Shown: one piece after another, positions 55,452 through 63,085 of the stretch | How the letters are laid out: every line of letters begins with the position of its first letter | Numbering within the stretch: the stretch's first letter is position 1 | NCBI GenBank assembly: GCA_023702235.1 | Contig: JAMQCR010000001.1 | Span: 2,418,001 to 2,482,000 of the forward strand | Direction: 5' to 3' | Source of the DNA: Neobacillus pocheonensis | Lineage (GTDB): Bacteria > Bacillota > Bacilli > Bacillales > Cytobacillaceae | DNA: 64,000 nucleotides | Made by a program: the position numbers and the translations under genes | Notes under the pieces: generated by a model | Told to the model about the DNA's origin: nothing | Databases searched by the model: none | The model's input: only the letters and a program-made list of their open reading frames with translations

Positions 55452-55479
55452 TTAAATTAAAGTGGTATAATAACTGAGC
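55452..55479 (+). promoter_or_regulatory. Promoter of the candidate structured RNA
   Basis: TTGTTT, 17 bases, then a perfect TATAAT ending near 55472; no gene other than the RNA below lies within reach before its terminator. Confidence 0.6.
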
Positions 55480-55480
55480 G

Positions 55481-55598
55481 ATGAGCTGAGTTGTGTAAGC
55501 CGAGAAACATTCCTTTTTGGAACGCACTATGTGGAGTGTGGTTTCTCGCCTCAATACGCGAAGAGACGCCTGTGTATACAGGCGTCTCTTTTTTTGTA
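55481..55598 (+). ncRNA. Candidate structured non-coding RNA with its own terminator
   Basis: Between the promoter and a strong terminator (GAGACGCCTG-TGTATA-CAGGCGTCTC then TTTTTTT, 55562-55594) lies an element that can fold as a three-way junction. Closing stem CGAGAAAC / GTTTCTCG encloses a hairpin TTCC-TTTTT-GGAA and a hairpin CACT-ATGTGG-AGTG. It contains no ORF with a ribosome site, and the next gene (55688) starts well after the terminator. It could be a free sRNA, or a leader that regulates the downstream AIM24-like gene by attenuation. I do not recognise it as a known riboswitch class. Confidence 0.55.
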
Positions 55599-55687
55599 AA
55601 ATTTTTCAATTAATATTAGCGCTTTTCATTCTAATCTTTTAAAATAAAGGTAGAAGGCTAGATTTTAAAAGATGGAGGGGACCCGAA

Positions 55688-56470
55688 ATGAATAACCACG
55701 ATATTGATTATAAAATATATGGCGATGATATGCAGTTCGTAGAGGTAGAGCTTGACCCGCAGGAAACGGTTGTGGCAGAAGCTGGTGGATTTATGATGAT
55801 GGAAGATGACATACATATGGAAACCATTTTTGGTGATGGCTCTGGAGGTGGTGGCTGATGGGCAAGCTGTTCAGTGCTGGTAAGCGCGTTCTTACCGGAG
55901 AGAGCTTGTTTATGACCACCTTTACCAATCAAGGTGTGGGTAAGAAGCGTGTTTCATTTGCAGCACCCTATCCGGGAAAAATCATTCCTTTAGATTTAAG
56001 CGAACTAGGCGGCAAAATCATCTGTCAAAAGGATTCCTTCCTTGCCGCTGCCAAAGGCGTTTCGGTCGGCATAGAGTTTCAAAAAAAAATCGGTGCTGGT
56101 TTCTTTGGTGGTGAGGGATTCATCATGCAAAAGCTTGAAGGAGATGGACTGACATTTCTTCATGCTGGCGGAACAATCATTAGAAAAGAGCTTCTTCCGG
56201 GCCAAAAATTACGTGTTGACACTGGTTGTTTAGTTGCCATGACGAGCCATGTAAATTATGATATTGAATATGTCAAAGGAGTTAAAACGGCCATGTTCGG
56301 GGGAGAGGGTTTATTCTTTGCTACCCTTAAACCCAGGAAGCGTTTGGATTCAATCACTTCCATTTAGCCGACTAGCCAGCCGTGTATTTGCTGCAGCTCC
56401 ATCGCGCGGGGGAGCAAAAGATGAAGGCAGCATCGCAAAAGGAATTTTTGATATTTTGGGTGGAGATTGA
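55688..56470 (+). pseudogene. AIM24/TIGR00266-family protein, two frameshifts
   Basis: About 261 residues when corrected. Starts [20 protein letters not shown]; then GDGSGGGG is followed by a stop because one C is missing at 55853-55855 (GGCCTGATG expected), after which [20 protein letters not shown] continues in another frame. A second break at about 56329-56332 lacks two bases (AAAGGCCCAGGA expected, AAACCCAGGA present) and leads to [20 protein letters not shown] and the end SIAKGIFDILGGD. This is the AIM24 / TIGR00266 fold (beta-sheet trimer, function unknown). Both lesions are at GGCC. Confidence 0.85.
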
Positions 56471-56575
56471 TAGTGTGAAGTTTGAGCATAGGACGTGCGC
56501 CAAGGCTAAACTGGAACGGGCGAGATCGATAGGATCCCGCTTTTTTCGTTGAAGTTTAAAATCTGGCCACTTTGG

Positions 56576-56790
56576 AATCCATTATTAAAGACATTTCTCT
56601 TGATGCCTTGGATTGTTTTGTCTCTAAGAGGCCTTATTAAAGACATTCTCCTGATCCCTCGGAGAGTTTTGTCCTTAAGAGACCTTATTAAAGGCATTTC
56701 TCTTGATGCCTTGGATTGTTTTGTCTTTAAAGGCCTTATTAAGGACATTATTCTTTTCGCCTAGGTAAGCTTTGTCGTTAAGGGTATTTC
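56576..56790. repeat. Second, diverged 51/52-bp tandem repeat array
   Basis: The unit junction GTTTTGTC (reverse complement GACAAAAC) recurs at 56615, 56666 and 56718, with a weaker copy at 56769, giving a 51/52-base period. Read on the minus strand the units carry AATGTCTTTAATAAGG and CTTAAGGACAAAAC, the same constant part as in 23179-23547, while the 20-base part differs (AATCCAAGGCATCAAGAG or TCTCCGAGGGATCAGGAG). It lies between two convergent gene ends. Confidence 0.82.
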
Positions 56791-56799
56791 TGGAACTCA

Positions 56800-57864
56800 T
56801 TACCTTTGTTTCCTGCGAATTTTCTCAATCACATTCTCAACATCATCCGGTCGTAAAAATTCAATGGGTGAAAATCCCTTTTCAAAAACAACGGAGTCTG
56901 CTTCAACCATCAATAGGTACTTTCCATTAACCTTCGCTAAATGAATGGTATCGCCAAAATCAGCGAGCAGACCTTTTACTGAGACATGGTCTAACTTCAT
57001 TTTCAACTCGAGCTCTGGAGTATGCTCGATTATTTGCGCTGCAGCTTCAATGACTTGTTCGGTTTCAAAACGTTCCTGAAGCTCCCGTTTTTCACTTGCG
57101 GCCCAAATCTCCATGGCACCTTCAAATTGTTGGCGTTCCTCACTCTCTGGTTCGAACACTTCTTCCACATGGCCTCTAACCATCTCGATTACCTGTGTCT
57201 TGACAATTTCGGGCATCGATTGCGCATATTCCACATACTTGAGGAAATCTTCAAAATAGCGGGCATGTGAGGACTGATTTATTTTTAACTCATTTTCCTC
57301 TAAAAGCCCTTCCTCAGGCATGTAAGGATATTGAATCGATTTCATATTTTTCGTTGTAATCGCCATTTCCACGTGCCGAATGAGTGTCGACTCATCCGAA
57401 ATGGAAGCAACCTTTGGCTCAAAATCGCATTTTAAAATAAAGACAAATGGATCATCAAAATAACGGGCAAGCTTGGCAGTTGCTACCAAAAATACTCCGC
57501 CGCGGACAGCGCTTGTGTTTAAATAAGTATTTACAAACTTTTCAGCCTCTTCTTGAAACGCTTCTTTAGACGTCGCAAAACGGGTGCGATAAAACAGATT
57601 ATAATTTGGGTTGGATGTTAAATCATGCCCTTCTTCTACTACAAAGTAGCCAATTTTCGTTGGCACTTCATCTGCCTTTGGATGACGCTCTACCTTCCTT
57701 TTGACGATTTTAGCAAATTCGCCATCGAGGAACTCCTTCAATGAGCTATTTTCATATTCCTCTTCAGCCATTGTTTGAAAGTGCTTGTAGCGTTTATCCG
57801 CCTGCTCGCCTTTGCCTTCCACCTGGATCACAAAAAAGGATAGGTATTGTATTTGAAAATCCAT
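56800..57864 (-). CDS. DUF3900-like protein, unknown function
   Basis: About 354 residues. Starts MDFQIQYLSFFVIQVEGKGE, contains a mixed alpha/beta region (PTKIGYFVVEEGHDL, RGGVFLVATAKLARYFDDPF), an acidic helical middle (EEVFEPESEERQQFEGAMEI) and ends FLRPDDVENVIEKIRRKQR. From memory this matches the DUF3900 family of Bacilli; function is unknown, though the fold hints at the nucleoid-associated NdpA-like group. ATG at 57864 has AAGGTG about six bases upstream. Confidence 0.65.
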   Translation of the reverse strand: MDFQIQYLSFFVIQVEGKGEQADKRYKHFQTMAEEEYENSSLKEFLDGEFAKIVKRKVERHPKADEVPTKIGYFVVEEGHDLTSNPNYNLFYRTRFATSKEAFQEEAEKFVNTYLNTSAVRGGVFLVATAKLARYFDDPFVFILKCDFEPKVASISDESTLIRHVEMAITTKNMKSIQYPYMPEEGLLEENELKINQSSHARYFEDFLKYVEYAQSMPEIVKTQVIEMVRGHVEEVFEPESEERQQFEGAMEIWAASEKRELQERFETEQVIEAAAQIIEHTPELELKMKLDHVSVKGLLADFGDTIHLAKVNGKYLLMVEADSVVFEKGFSPIEFLRPDDVENVIEKIRRKQR

Positions 57865-57993
57865 CACATTCACCTTTTTTCTTAAAAATAGACTTCACAA
57901 GTATAGAAAAGCGATGGACTTTCGTCAAATGGAATCGCACTTATTTTCATCAATTGAGTCCAACCCTTTCGAGTGCCCCTTCATTCCTGTAAA

Positions 57994-59454
57994 TTAAAAA
58001 TCCAAATGCTTTAATTCGTCAAATGCCTGGGCTTTTTTCCAATTGTACGACTGCCATGGAGCGATTGATTTCAGCGCTTCGTCTTTTCGTAATAGTAAAA
58101 TTCCCTTCAAATCTTTCACCTGCTGATCTTTATGATAGAGTTCTATTAATCCAAGGACACCTGTGTAAGATAAGTTATTGAGATAATGAAGGTCAATTTT
58201 CCCACTCGTTTCATATCGAGCGATATTTTCCTTTACGACAATTTTATCCAAATCAATCACCGTAATTGCCGTGTAATAGAGTAAGGAAGTAATAAAATAA
58301 AAGTGGAATAAGGATAATTTTTCAATCCAAATTTTCACCAAAGTGTAGGTGAAAATAATGACTAAAAAGATCATAAATGAGTGTACGAGCACCCTTGTAA
58401 AGGTAAACCCATAGGCTTCCTCATACATCCCCATGCGCAAAAATGCGGAACTTAACATGACTGCGCTTGATAAAACAAGGATGGTCAACATTAGTTGCGT
58501 AAATCGTTTTAAACCATTTGTGGCATGTTTCACAAGGGTTAGAATGAAAACGGTAATCGAAAGATTGATTAAGGTGACAAACAGAAGCTCAAAGAACCCT
58601 TTTCTGGCATACTGAGCAAAGGTAAAATCCCCTTGTAATGTACCCGCGAAGAAATATTTAAATTGCACGATTGTAAATAAAACATATACAGCATTGATGA
58701 TGACGAGCACAGTGATCGCGATAATTGCATCAATCTGCGGCAACTGTATATCTGGTTCTTTCTGGCAGGCCTTTAATTGTTTTTTCAAAAGGGACTGCAT
58801 AAATCCGAAGAATGCAAAGGTGTAGATTAAAATGATAATTAATCTGAAAACACTTGCCGAATCAATCACACGGAACCATTGTGGAATCCCGCCAATCAAT
58901 CGTTCAAATTGGCTGTCGGCGGACATGAGTAAATTGAGAACAACCGCTAGGACAGGAACAGAAATCAAAATCCCGATGAGTATTTTTCTCCATACTTGGT
59001 ACTTGTTATGATCAGCCCCCTGCCTTAAGCTTTTTCCAAAAAGAGCAGCTAAGGCTGCATTATATTTCAATGCATCCATTAGCCTTGAAAGCAAATAGGA
59101 AACAAAAACTGGGCGATTCCACTGCCAGCTTTTTGGACTGGTTACCAAAACGAGGTGGAAAATCACCAAGCCTGGAATCACTAGTAAATTTAGAACGTAA
59201 AATAGTTTGGCGTTGTTGATGTAATAGCTTGTTGAAAGCAACCAAATACAGATTAATACGAGGTACCCTAATCGTTGATGAGAAAACGGGTAGCGTCGGT
59301 AGCGCCAAAAAAACACCGAATAAAAGGTCACAATAAATACGAAATAGGAAATCCCTATTTCGCCTCCGAAGAAAAAGGCTTCCTCTGCTAAAATTCCTAG
59401 AAGTAAACATAAACATAATAAAATCCAATCAGATTTACTAATTTTCGTTTCCAT
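57994..59454 (-). CDS. DUF4173/DUF4153-type polytopic membrane protein
   Basis: 486 residues from the ATG at 59454 (GAGGG six bases upstream). About twelve hydrophobic segments fill residues 12-400, with the central NLLMSADSQFERLIGG turn and YARKGFFELLFVTLINLSIT, both typical of DUF4173 proteins. A soluble C-terminal part of about 80 residues ends FDELKHLDF. Function unknown. It lies at the end of a PadR-led operon. Confidence 0.78.
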   Translation of the reverse strand: METKISKSDWILLCLCLLLGILAEEAFFFGGEIGISYFVFIVTFYSVFFWRYRRYPFSHQRLGYLVLICIWLLSTSYYINNAKLFYVLNLLVIPGLVIFHLVLVTSPKSWQWNRPVFVSYLLSRLMDALKYNAALAALFGKSLRQGADHNKYQVWRKILIGILISVPVLAVVLNLLMSADSQFERLIGGIPQWFRVIDSASVFRLIIILIYTFAFFGFMQSLLKKQLKACQKEPDIQLPQIDAIIAITVLVIINAVYVLFTIVQFKYFFAGTLQGDFTFAQYARKGFFELLFVTLINLSITVFILTLVKHATNGLKRFTQLMLTILVLSSAVMLSSAFLRMGMYEEAYGFTFTRVLVHSFMIFLVIIFTYTLVKIWIEKLSLFHFYFITSLLYYTAITVIDLDKIVVKENIARYETSGKIDLHYLNNLSYTGVLGLIELYHKDQQVKDLKGILLLRKDEALKSIAPWQSYNWKKAQAFDELKHLDF

Positions 59455-59522
59455 TTCCATCCCTCTTTTGCACAGAATTTCTATATATATAGTTTTACTA
59501 GGTATATAGATAAAAAAAGTGC

Positions 59523-59843
59523 TTATATCGAAGCTTTTTTCCCCCAGCGATATCCAAGCCAACTTATTGGATAAAGAATGATGGTAAAAATGATACAAGC
59601 GATGACAAACTGGTCAGTTAATAATGGATCAAACCAGGCGTGTGGAATAATTCGTAGAACCGTAAGAACCATTAACAGGATATTGGGTATAAGTGAAAGC
59701 AGGAACGTTTTTTTTAGCAGCCGCCTCCCGCTATGTCCAAATCCCTTTCCAATTTCGTATCCCAGCAAAGCCCAGAAAAATAAATATAATAAGGCGATCA
59801 AAGTCGGTATCGATGTTAAGTGACTCCAAATGCCGTTAACCAT
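59523..59843 (-). CDS. Small membrane protein of the PadR operon
   Basis: About 106 residues with three membrane helices (LIALLYLFFWALLGYEIG, LIPNILLMVLTVLRIIP, IACIIFTIILYPISWLGYRW). It overlaps the end of the HAAS-domain gene (ATG at 59843 inside its last codons), showing coupling. Not recognised as a named family. Confidence 0.65.
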   Translation of the reverse strand: MVNGIWSHLTSIPTLIALLYLFFWALLGYEIGKGFGHSGRRLLKKTFLLSLIPNILLMVLTVLRIIPHAWFDPLLTDQFVIACIIFTIILYPISWLGYRWGKKASI

Positions 59844-60159
59844 TGCCAATGAAATAGATTATGGCCAAAGTTAGAAGGCTGCCTCCACCAAAAAAGAGGA
59901 TATTGAGAAGGATAAACAGCCACTTCATGTTACTCGGTGTTACTGAAAATTCCTCTTTCCACATAGCTGCAATCTCTTCTGGACTACCAAGCCTTGCGAC
60001 AATGCGTTCGAAAACCTCATCTTCATCCTGACAATCAAAGGATTCAATCAGGATTTCATCGATATGCGTCTCATATTCAGCTAATATATTTTCTTTATCT
60101 TGATGGTTATCTAGTCCCTTCGCTAACTCTTCAAGAAACCTATTCTTTGGCCGTTCCAT
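59836..60159 (-). CDS. HAAS-domain (DUF1700-like) membrane protein
   Basis: 107 residues. An N-terminal soluble helical HAAS-type domain ([40 protein letters not shown]) is followed by one membrane helix ([20 protein letters not shown]). In Firmicutes such proteins are nearly always encoded next to a PadR repressor, as here, where the reading frames overlap by 20 bases. Probably an envelope-stress or lipid-related partner; exact role unknown. Confidence 0.8.
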   Translation of the reverse strand: MERPKNRFLEELAKGLDNHQDKENILAEYETHIDEILIESFDCQDEDEVFERIVARLGSPEEIAAMWKEEFSVTPSNMKWLFILLNILFFGGGSLLTLAIIYFIGNG

Positions 60160-60487
60160 GCTTCGTTCTCCCTATCACTTTGTTCATAACCTTAACAAAA
60201 TCCTGCCATTCACTCACTTTTTCACCTAATATTTCTTTACCTGCCTGAGTAATCCGATAATACTTTCGTGCAGGGCCTTTTTCCTGCTCCTGCCAATAAC
60301 ATTCAATGTACTCTTGTTTTTCAAGCTTGTGGAGTGCCGGGTACAATGTCCCCTCTTTTACACTCAAACCATTGTCACTCTTCTGCTCCAGCTCTTTTAC
60401 TAATTCATAGCCATACATATCTCGCTCGTTTAAAAATTGCAGTAAGATTAGCGACGTACTACCTTTTACCAATTCGCGGTTAAACAT
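60140..60487 (-). CDS. PadR-family transcriptional regulator
   Basis: 115 residues. Winged helix-turn-helix: [32 protein letters not shown], the conserved [20 protein letters not shown] and [15 protein letters not shown]. Likely represses its own operon (HAAS protein and membrane proteins downstream). First gene of the operon. Confidence 0.93.
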   Translation of the reverse strand: MFNRELVKGSTSLILLQFLNERDMYGYELVKELEQKSDNGLSVKEGTLYPALHKLEKQEYIECYWQEQEKGPARKYYRITQAGKEILGEKVSEWQDFVKVMNKVIGRTKHGTAKE

Positions 60488-60614
60488 TTCATCACCTACC
60501 TAGAGTTTTTATGTATATAGAAATTCTATAACGTAAGCATTACTTTGTAAAGGGGGATTTCGGAGAATTTTCCATAAAAAATAGTGGCGATTTTTTCGCC
60601 ACTGAAATAACAGC

Positions 60615-60791
60615 CTATCTATTTACTGAATTTCCCTTTTGTTCCTTAATAATCCGGTCCCGCTCTCCCCCATCAGCTAGTTCCTCAGAAAATTCATGTT
60701 CTGCTTGATTTCCTACTAGTTGTTCCGAAGACCGGATAATGTTCGCAGGTAAATTATTATTTGGAGCTGCCTGTCCATTCCATTTTCCCAT
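60615..60791 (-). CDS. Small acidic protein, unknown
   Basis: 58 residues: MGKWNGQAAPNNNLPANIIR, SSEQLVGNQAEHEFSEELAD, then GGERDRIIKEQKGNSVNR. GGGGGT lies six bases before the ATG at 60791. Hydrophilic, with no signal or membrane segment; likely one of the small spore-former proteins of unknown role. Not recognised. Confidence 0.6.
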   Translation of the reverse strand: MGKWNGQAAPNNNLPANIIRSSEQLVGNQAEHEFSEELADGGERDRIIKEQKGNSVNR

Positions 60792-60851
60792 TAAGTTACC
60801 CCCTATGTGAATTATTTAATGTTATTCTTTCCTTTCAAGCTTAATTAATGC

Positions 60852-60886
60852 AGCAAAAAACGCTTGGGCATCCAAGCGTTTTTTCA
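60852..60886 (-). terminator. Terminator of the amino-acid permease
   Basis: AAAAAACGCTTGG-GCAT-CCAAGCGTTTTTT, adjacent to the stop at 60889. Confidence 0.9.
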
Positions 60887-60888
60887 GA

Positions 60889-62328
60889 TTATATAATCAT
60901 TTTCTTATTCGATTGTAATTGTAATTCCTGTTCGTTGGTGATATCCTGCTCACGAACCTTCTTGATTCTAAAATGATAAATTAAATAGCAGGCTGCAACA
61001 AATGGAACACCGCAATATAGGGCAACCCGTTGATCAGGGTCAAAGGCTAAACTAATGAGAACGATGCAGTTTAATACTAAGCCTAGGATTGGCAGGAATG
61101 GGAAAAGTGGTGTTTTAAATTTAAGATCCGAAACTTGTCCACCCTCTCGAATGAATTTTCTACGAAAGGCAATTTGAGATGCTGTAATTGAAATCCAACC
61201 TACCTGAGCACCTAGCCCTGCTACTGAAATGAGCCATACAAACACGGTACTAGCAGCTACAACACTTGATAATAGTGATAATAAGGCAATTCCGATTGTT
61301 AAAATAAGGGCATTAAATGGAACGCCTCGTTTCGATACTTTCGTGAGAATGGGACTAGCCATTTTCTCTTTTGACATCGCATACAGCATCCGTGTTGCTG
61401 CATAAAGACCAGAGTTTGCAACTGAAAGCAAGGCAGTAAGAACGACAAAGTTCATAATATCTGCAGCATAAGGAATTCCGATATTATCAAAAACGACAAC
61501 AAATGGGCTTTCAATAACTCCTGCTTTTTCCATTGGAATTAAACCAGATAATACAAAGATTGCTAAAACAAAGAAGAAAAGCGTGCGCCAAACTGTTTGT
61601 CTAATCGATTTTGGAATCGTTTTTTCAGGTTCTTCACTTTCACCAGCTGCAATCCCGATTAATTCAGTTCCCTGGAACGAGAAATTTACCGTAATCATCG
61701 TCATGATCAATGCTGTTAGTCCATGTGGTAAGAGACCATGAGCTGTAAAATTAGATAAAAATGGTGCTGCTTGTCCGCCTTTCATATGGATCATTCCAAA
61801 CATGGCAGCTCCGCCTAAAACAATGAATGCTAAGATGGCAAAAATTTTGATACTTGAAAACCAAAATTCAGTTTCTCCAAATGCTCGTGCTGAAAGAGCA
61901 TTAAGTGAAAATAAGACAACCGCGAAAATCAGACACCACATCCAAACTGGCGAATGAGGAAACCATCTTTGCATTGTCTGTCCAGCAGACAATAGCTCCA
62001 ATGCAACGGTTACAGCCCATCCTAACCAATATAACCATCCAAGCGCAAATCCTGTTCCTGGGCCAATAAATTTGGTCGTATACGTTTGAAACGAACCAGA
62101 TATCGGCATGGCAACAGACAATTCCCCAAGACAAAGCATCGTTAAGAACATAATAAAACCGCCAACGATATAAGAAAGGATCGCTCCAGTTGGTCCAGCC
62201 TGATGAATCGTATAGCCCGATCCTAAGAAAAGCCCTGAGCCAATTACCCCACCAAGCGAGATCATAAATAAATGTCTTGCCTTCATCGTCCTTTGTAATT
62301 CGTTTGTGTTGTTTTCAGGTAAATGCAT
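60889..62328 (-). CDS. APC-family amino acid permease (GabP/LysP-like)
   Basis: 479 residues with 12 membrane helices. The helix-1 signature [20 protein letters not shown] and helix-6 [20 protein letters not shown] are intact, the latter containing the amino-acid permease motif. Substrate cannot be fixed; the AAT-type subgroup imports basic, aromatic or branched amino acids or GABA. GGGGGAAAA lies upstream of the ATG. A CcpA-type cre site 28-43 bases before the start predicts repression when sugars are available. Confidence 0.93.
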   Translation of the reverse strand: MHLPENNTNELQRTMKARHLFMISLGGVIGSGLFLGSGYTIHQAGPTGAILSYIVGGFIMFLTMLCLGELSVAMPISGSFQTYTTKFIGPGTGFALGWLYWLGWAVTVALELLSAGQTMQRWFPHSPVWMWCLIFAVVLFSLNALSARAFGETEFWFSSIKIFAILAFIVLGGAAMFGMIHMKGGQAAPFLSNFTAHGLLPHGLTALIMTMITVNFSFQGTELIGIAAGESEEPEKTIPKSIRQTVWRTLFFFVLAIFVLSGLIPMEKAGVIESPFVVVFDNIGIPYAADIMNFVVLTALLSVANSGLYAATRMLYAMSKEKMASPILTKVSKRGVPFNALILTIGIALLSLLSSVVAASTVFVWLISVAGLGAQVGWISITASQIAFRRKFIREGGQVSDLKFKTPLFPFLPILGLVLNCIVLISLAFDPDQRVALYCGVPFVAACYLIYHFRIKKVREQDITNEQELQLQSNKKMII

Positions 62329-62355
62329 TAATTTTCCCCCTTCATACCCCTTTAA

Positions 62356-62371
62356 TTGAATGCGCTTCCAA
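62356..62371 (-). promoter_or_regulatory. CcpA cre site before the permease
   Basis: On the minus strand TTGGAAGCGCATTCAA matches the cre consensus WTGNAANCGNWNNCW at every defined position. It lies between a TTATCAT-type -10 region and the ATG, so CcpA could block elongation or initiation. Confidence 0.6.
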
Positions 62372-62580
62372 AATGTTACAAAACAGCATGTGGTATGATA
62401 ATTTTTATCTAATAGGCACAGTTTATACTGACCTCTAGCAAAAAGAAAGATATAAGACTATGCCAAATAATGGCGACAGTCAATCCTCTAAAAAAATTAT
62501 CACTATTTTCACTTATTTAAGTATGCAATTTCCATGCCAAAGCCTAAAAGCCTATTTGTGAACATTCAATGAATATTTTC

Positions 62581-62640
62581 TGCCAAAAATTTTGGCACAA
62601 TAATAAAAATTTTGGCACATTATAGGCAAAATTTTGAGCA
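62581..62640. repeat. Three phased AAAATTTTGGCAC-type elements
   Basis: AAAAATTTTGGCACA occurs exactly at 62585-62599 and 62605-62619, and a variant (AAAATTTTGAGCA) at 62628-62640, spaced 20 and 22 bases. The first is the right half of a perfect 17-base palindrome TGCCAAAAATTTTGGCA (62581-62597). Phased like this, they look like operator sites for a regulator, about 250 bases upstream of the permease. No other structure is seen in 62329-62726 apart from the cre site and a terminator. Confidence 0.45.
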
Positions 62641-62649
62641 TACCAATAG

Positions 62650-62700
62650 AAAAAGGCCTTTCCCACGACTAAATTAAAAAGTTTAAGTCGAAAAGGACAG
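62650..62700 (-). terminator. Imperfect terminator after the biotinyl-lipoyl-like gene
   Basis: On the minus strand CGACTTAAAC ... TTTAGTCG with further paired flanks, followed by GGCCTTTTT. Confidence 0.5.
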
Positions 62701-62726
62701 ACCCTAGTTTACCATACTATTCTTTT

Positions 62727-62990
62727 TTAATCACTGCCTGTTATCAATAAATCATCTTGGATGGTAGCTAATATGGTATCTGAATTTATTTTTTGACCTG
62801 ACCCAACACGTAAAGACGTTATATATCCGCTTATGCCGATCGAAATCTCTTCCATCCTACCGCTGTTTGTTTTAATTAAAAACAGTTTCTCCCACTCATA
62901 TACATGGTTGTTTTTCCTCGTTAAAACTACTTCTACGGTACCGGACCAAGGACTGTAAATCGTTTCTTCCGTTACTTGCAAGTTCTCCAC
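62727..62990 (-). CDS. Small biotinyl/lipoyl-like single-hybrid-motif protein
   Basis: 87 residues of all-beta character: TIYSPWSGTVEVVLTRKNNH, then KLFLIKTNSGRMEEISIGIS and GYITSLRVGSGQKINSDTIL. The symmetry of two half-barrels (SPWSGTV ... GYITSLRVGSGQKI) fits the biotinyl/lipoyl-carrier fold, but the modifiable Lys between the hairpins is not the classical MKM. It may be a structural domain without cofactor. AAGGAG precedes the ATG. Role unknown. Confidence 0.6.
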   Translation of the reverse strand: MENLQVTEETIYSPWSGTVEVVLTRKNNHVYEWEKLFLIKTNSGRMEEISIGISGYITSLRVGSGQKINSDTILATIQDDLLITGSD

Positions 62991-63085
62991 TCCTTTTTTG
63001 TGATTTCAAACAGTCATAAAACGGTTGACCTTAATTGAGAATGAAACATCCATTTCAAGCCATACAACTACCAATTTGGGGCAGA

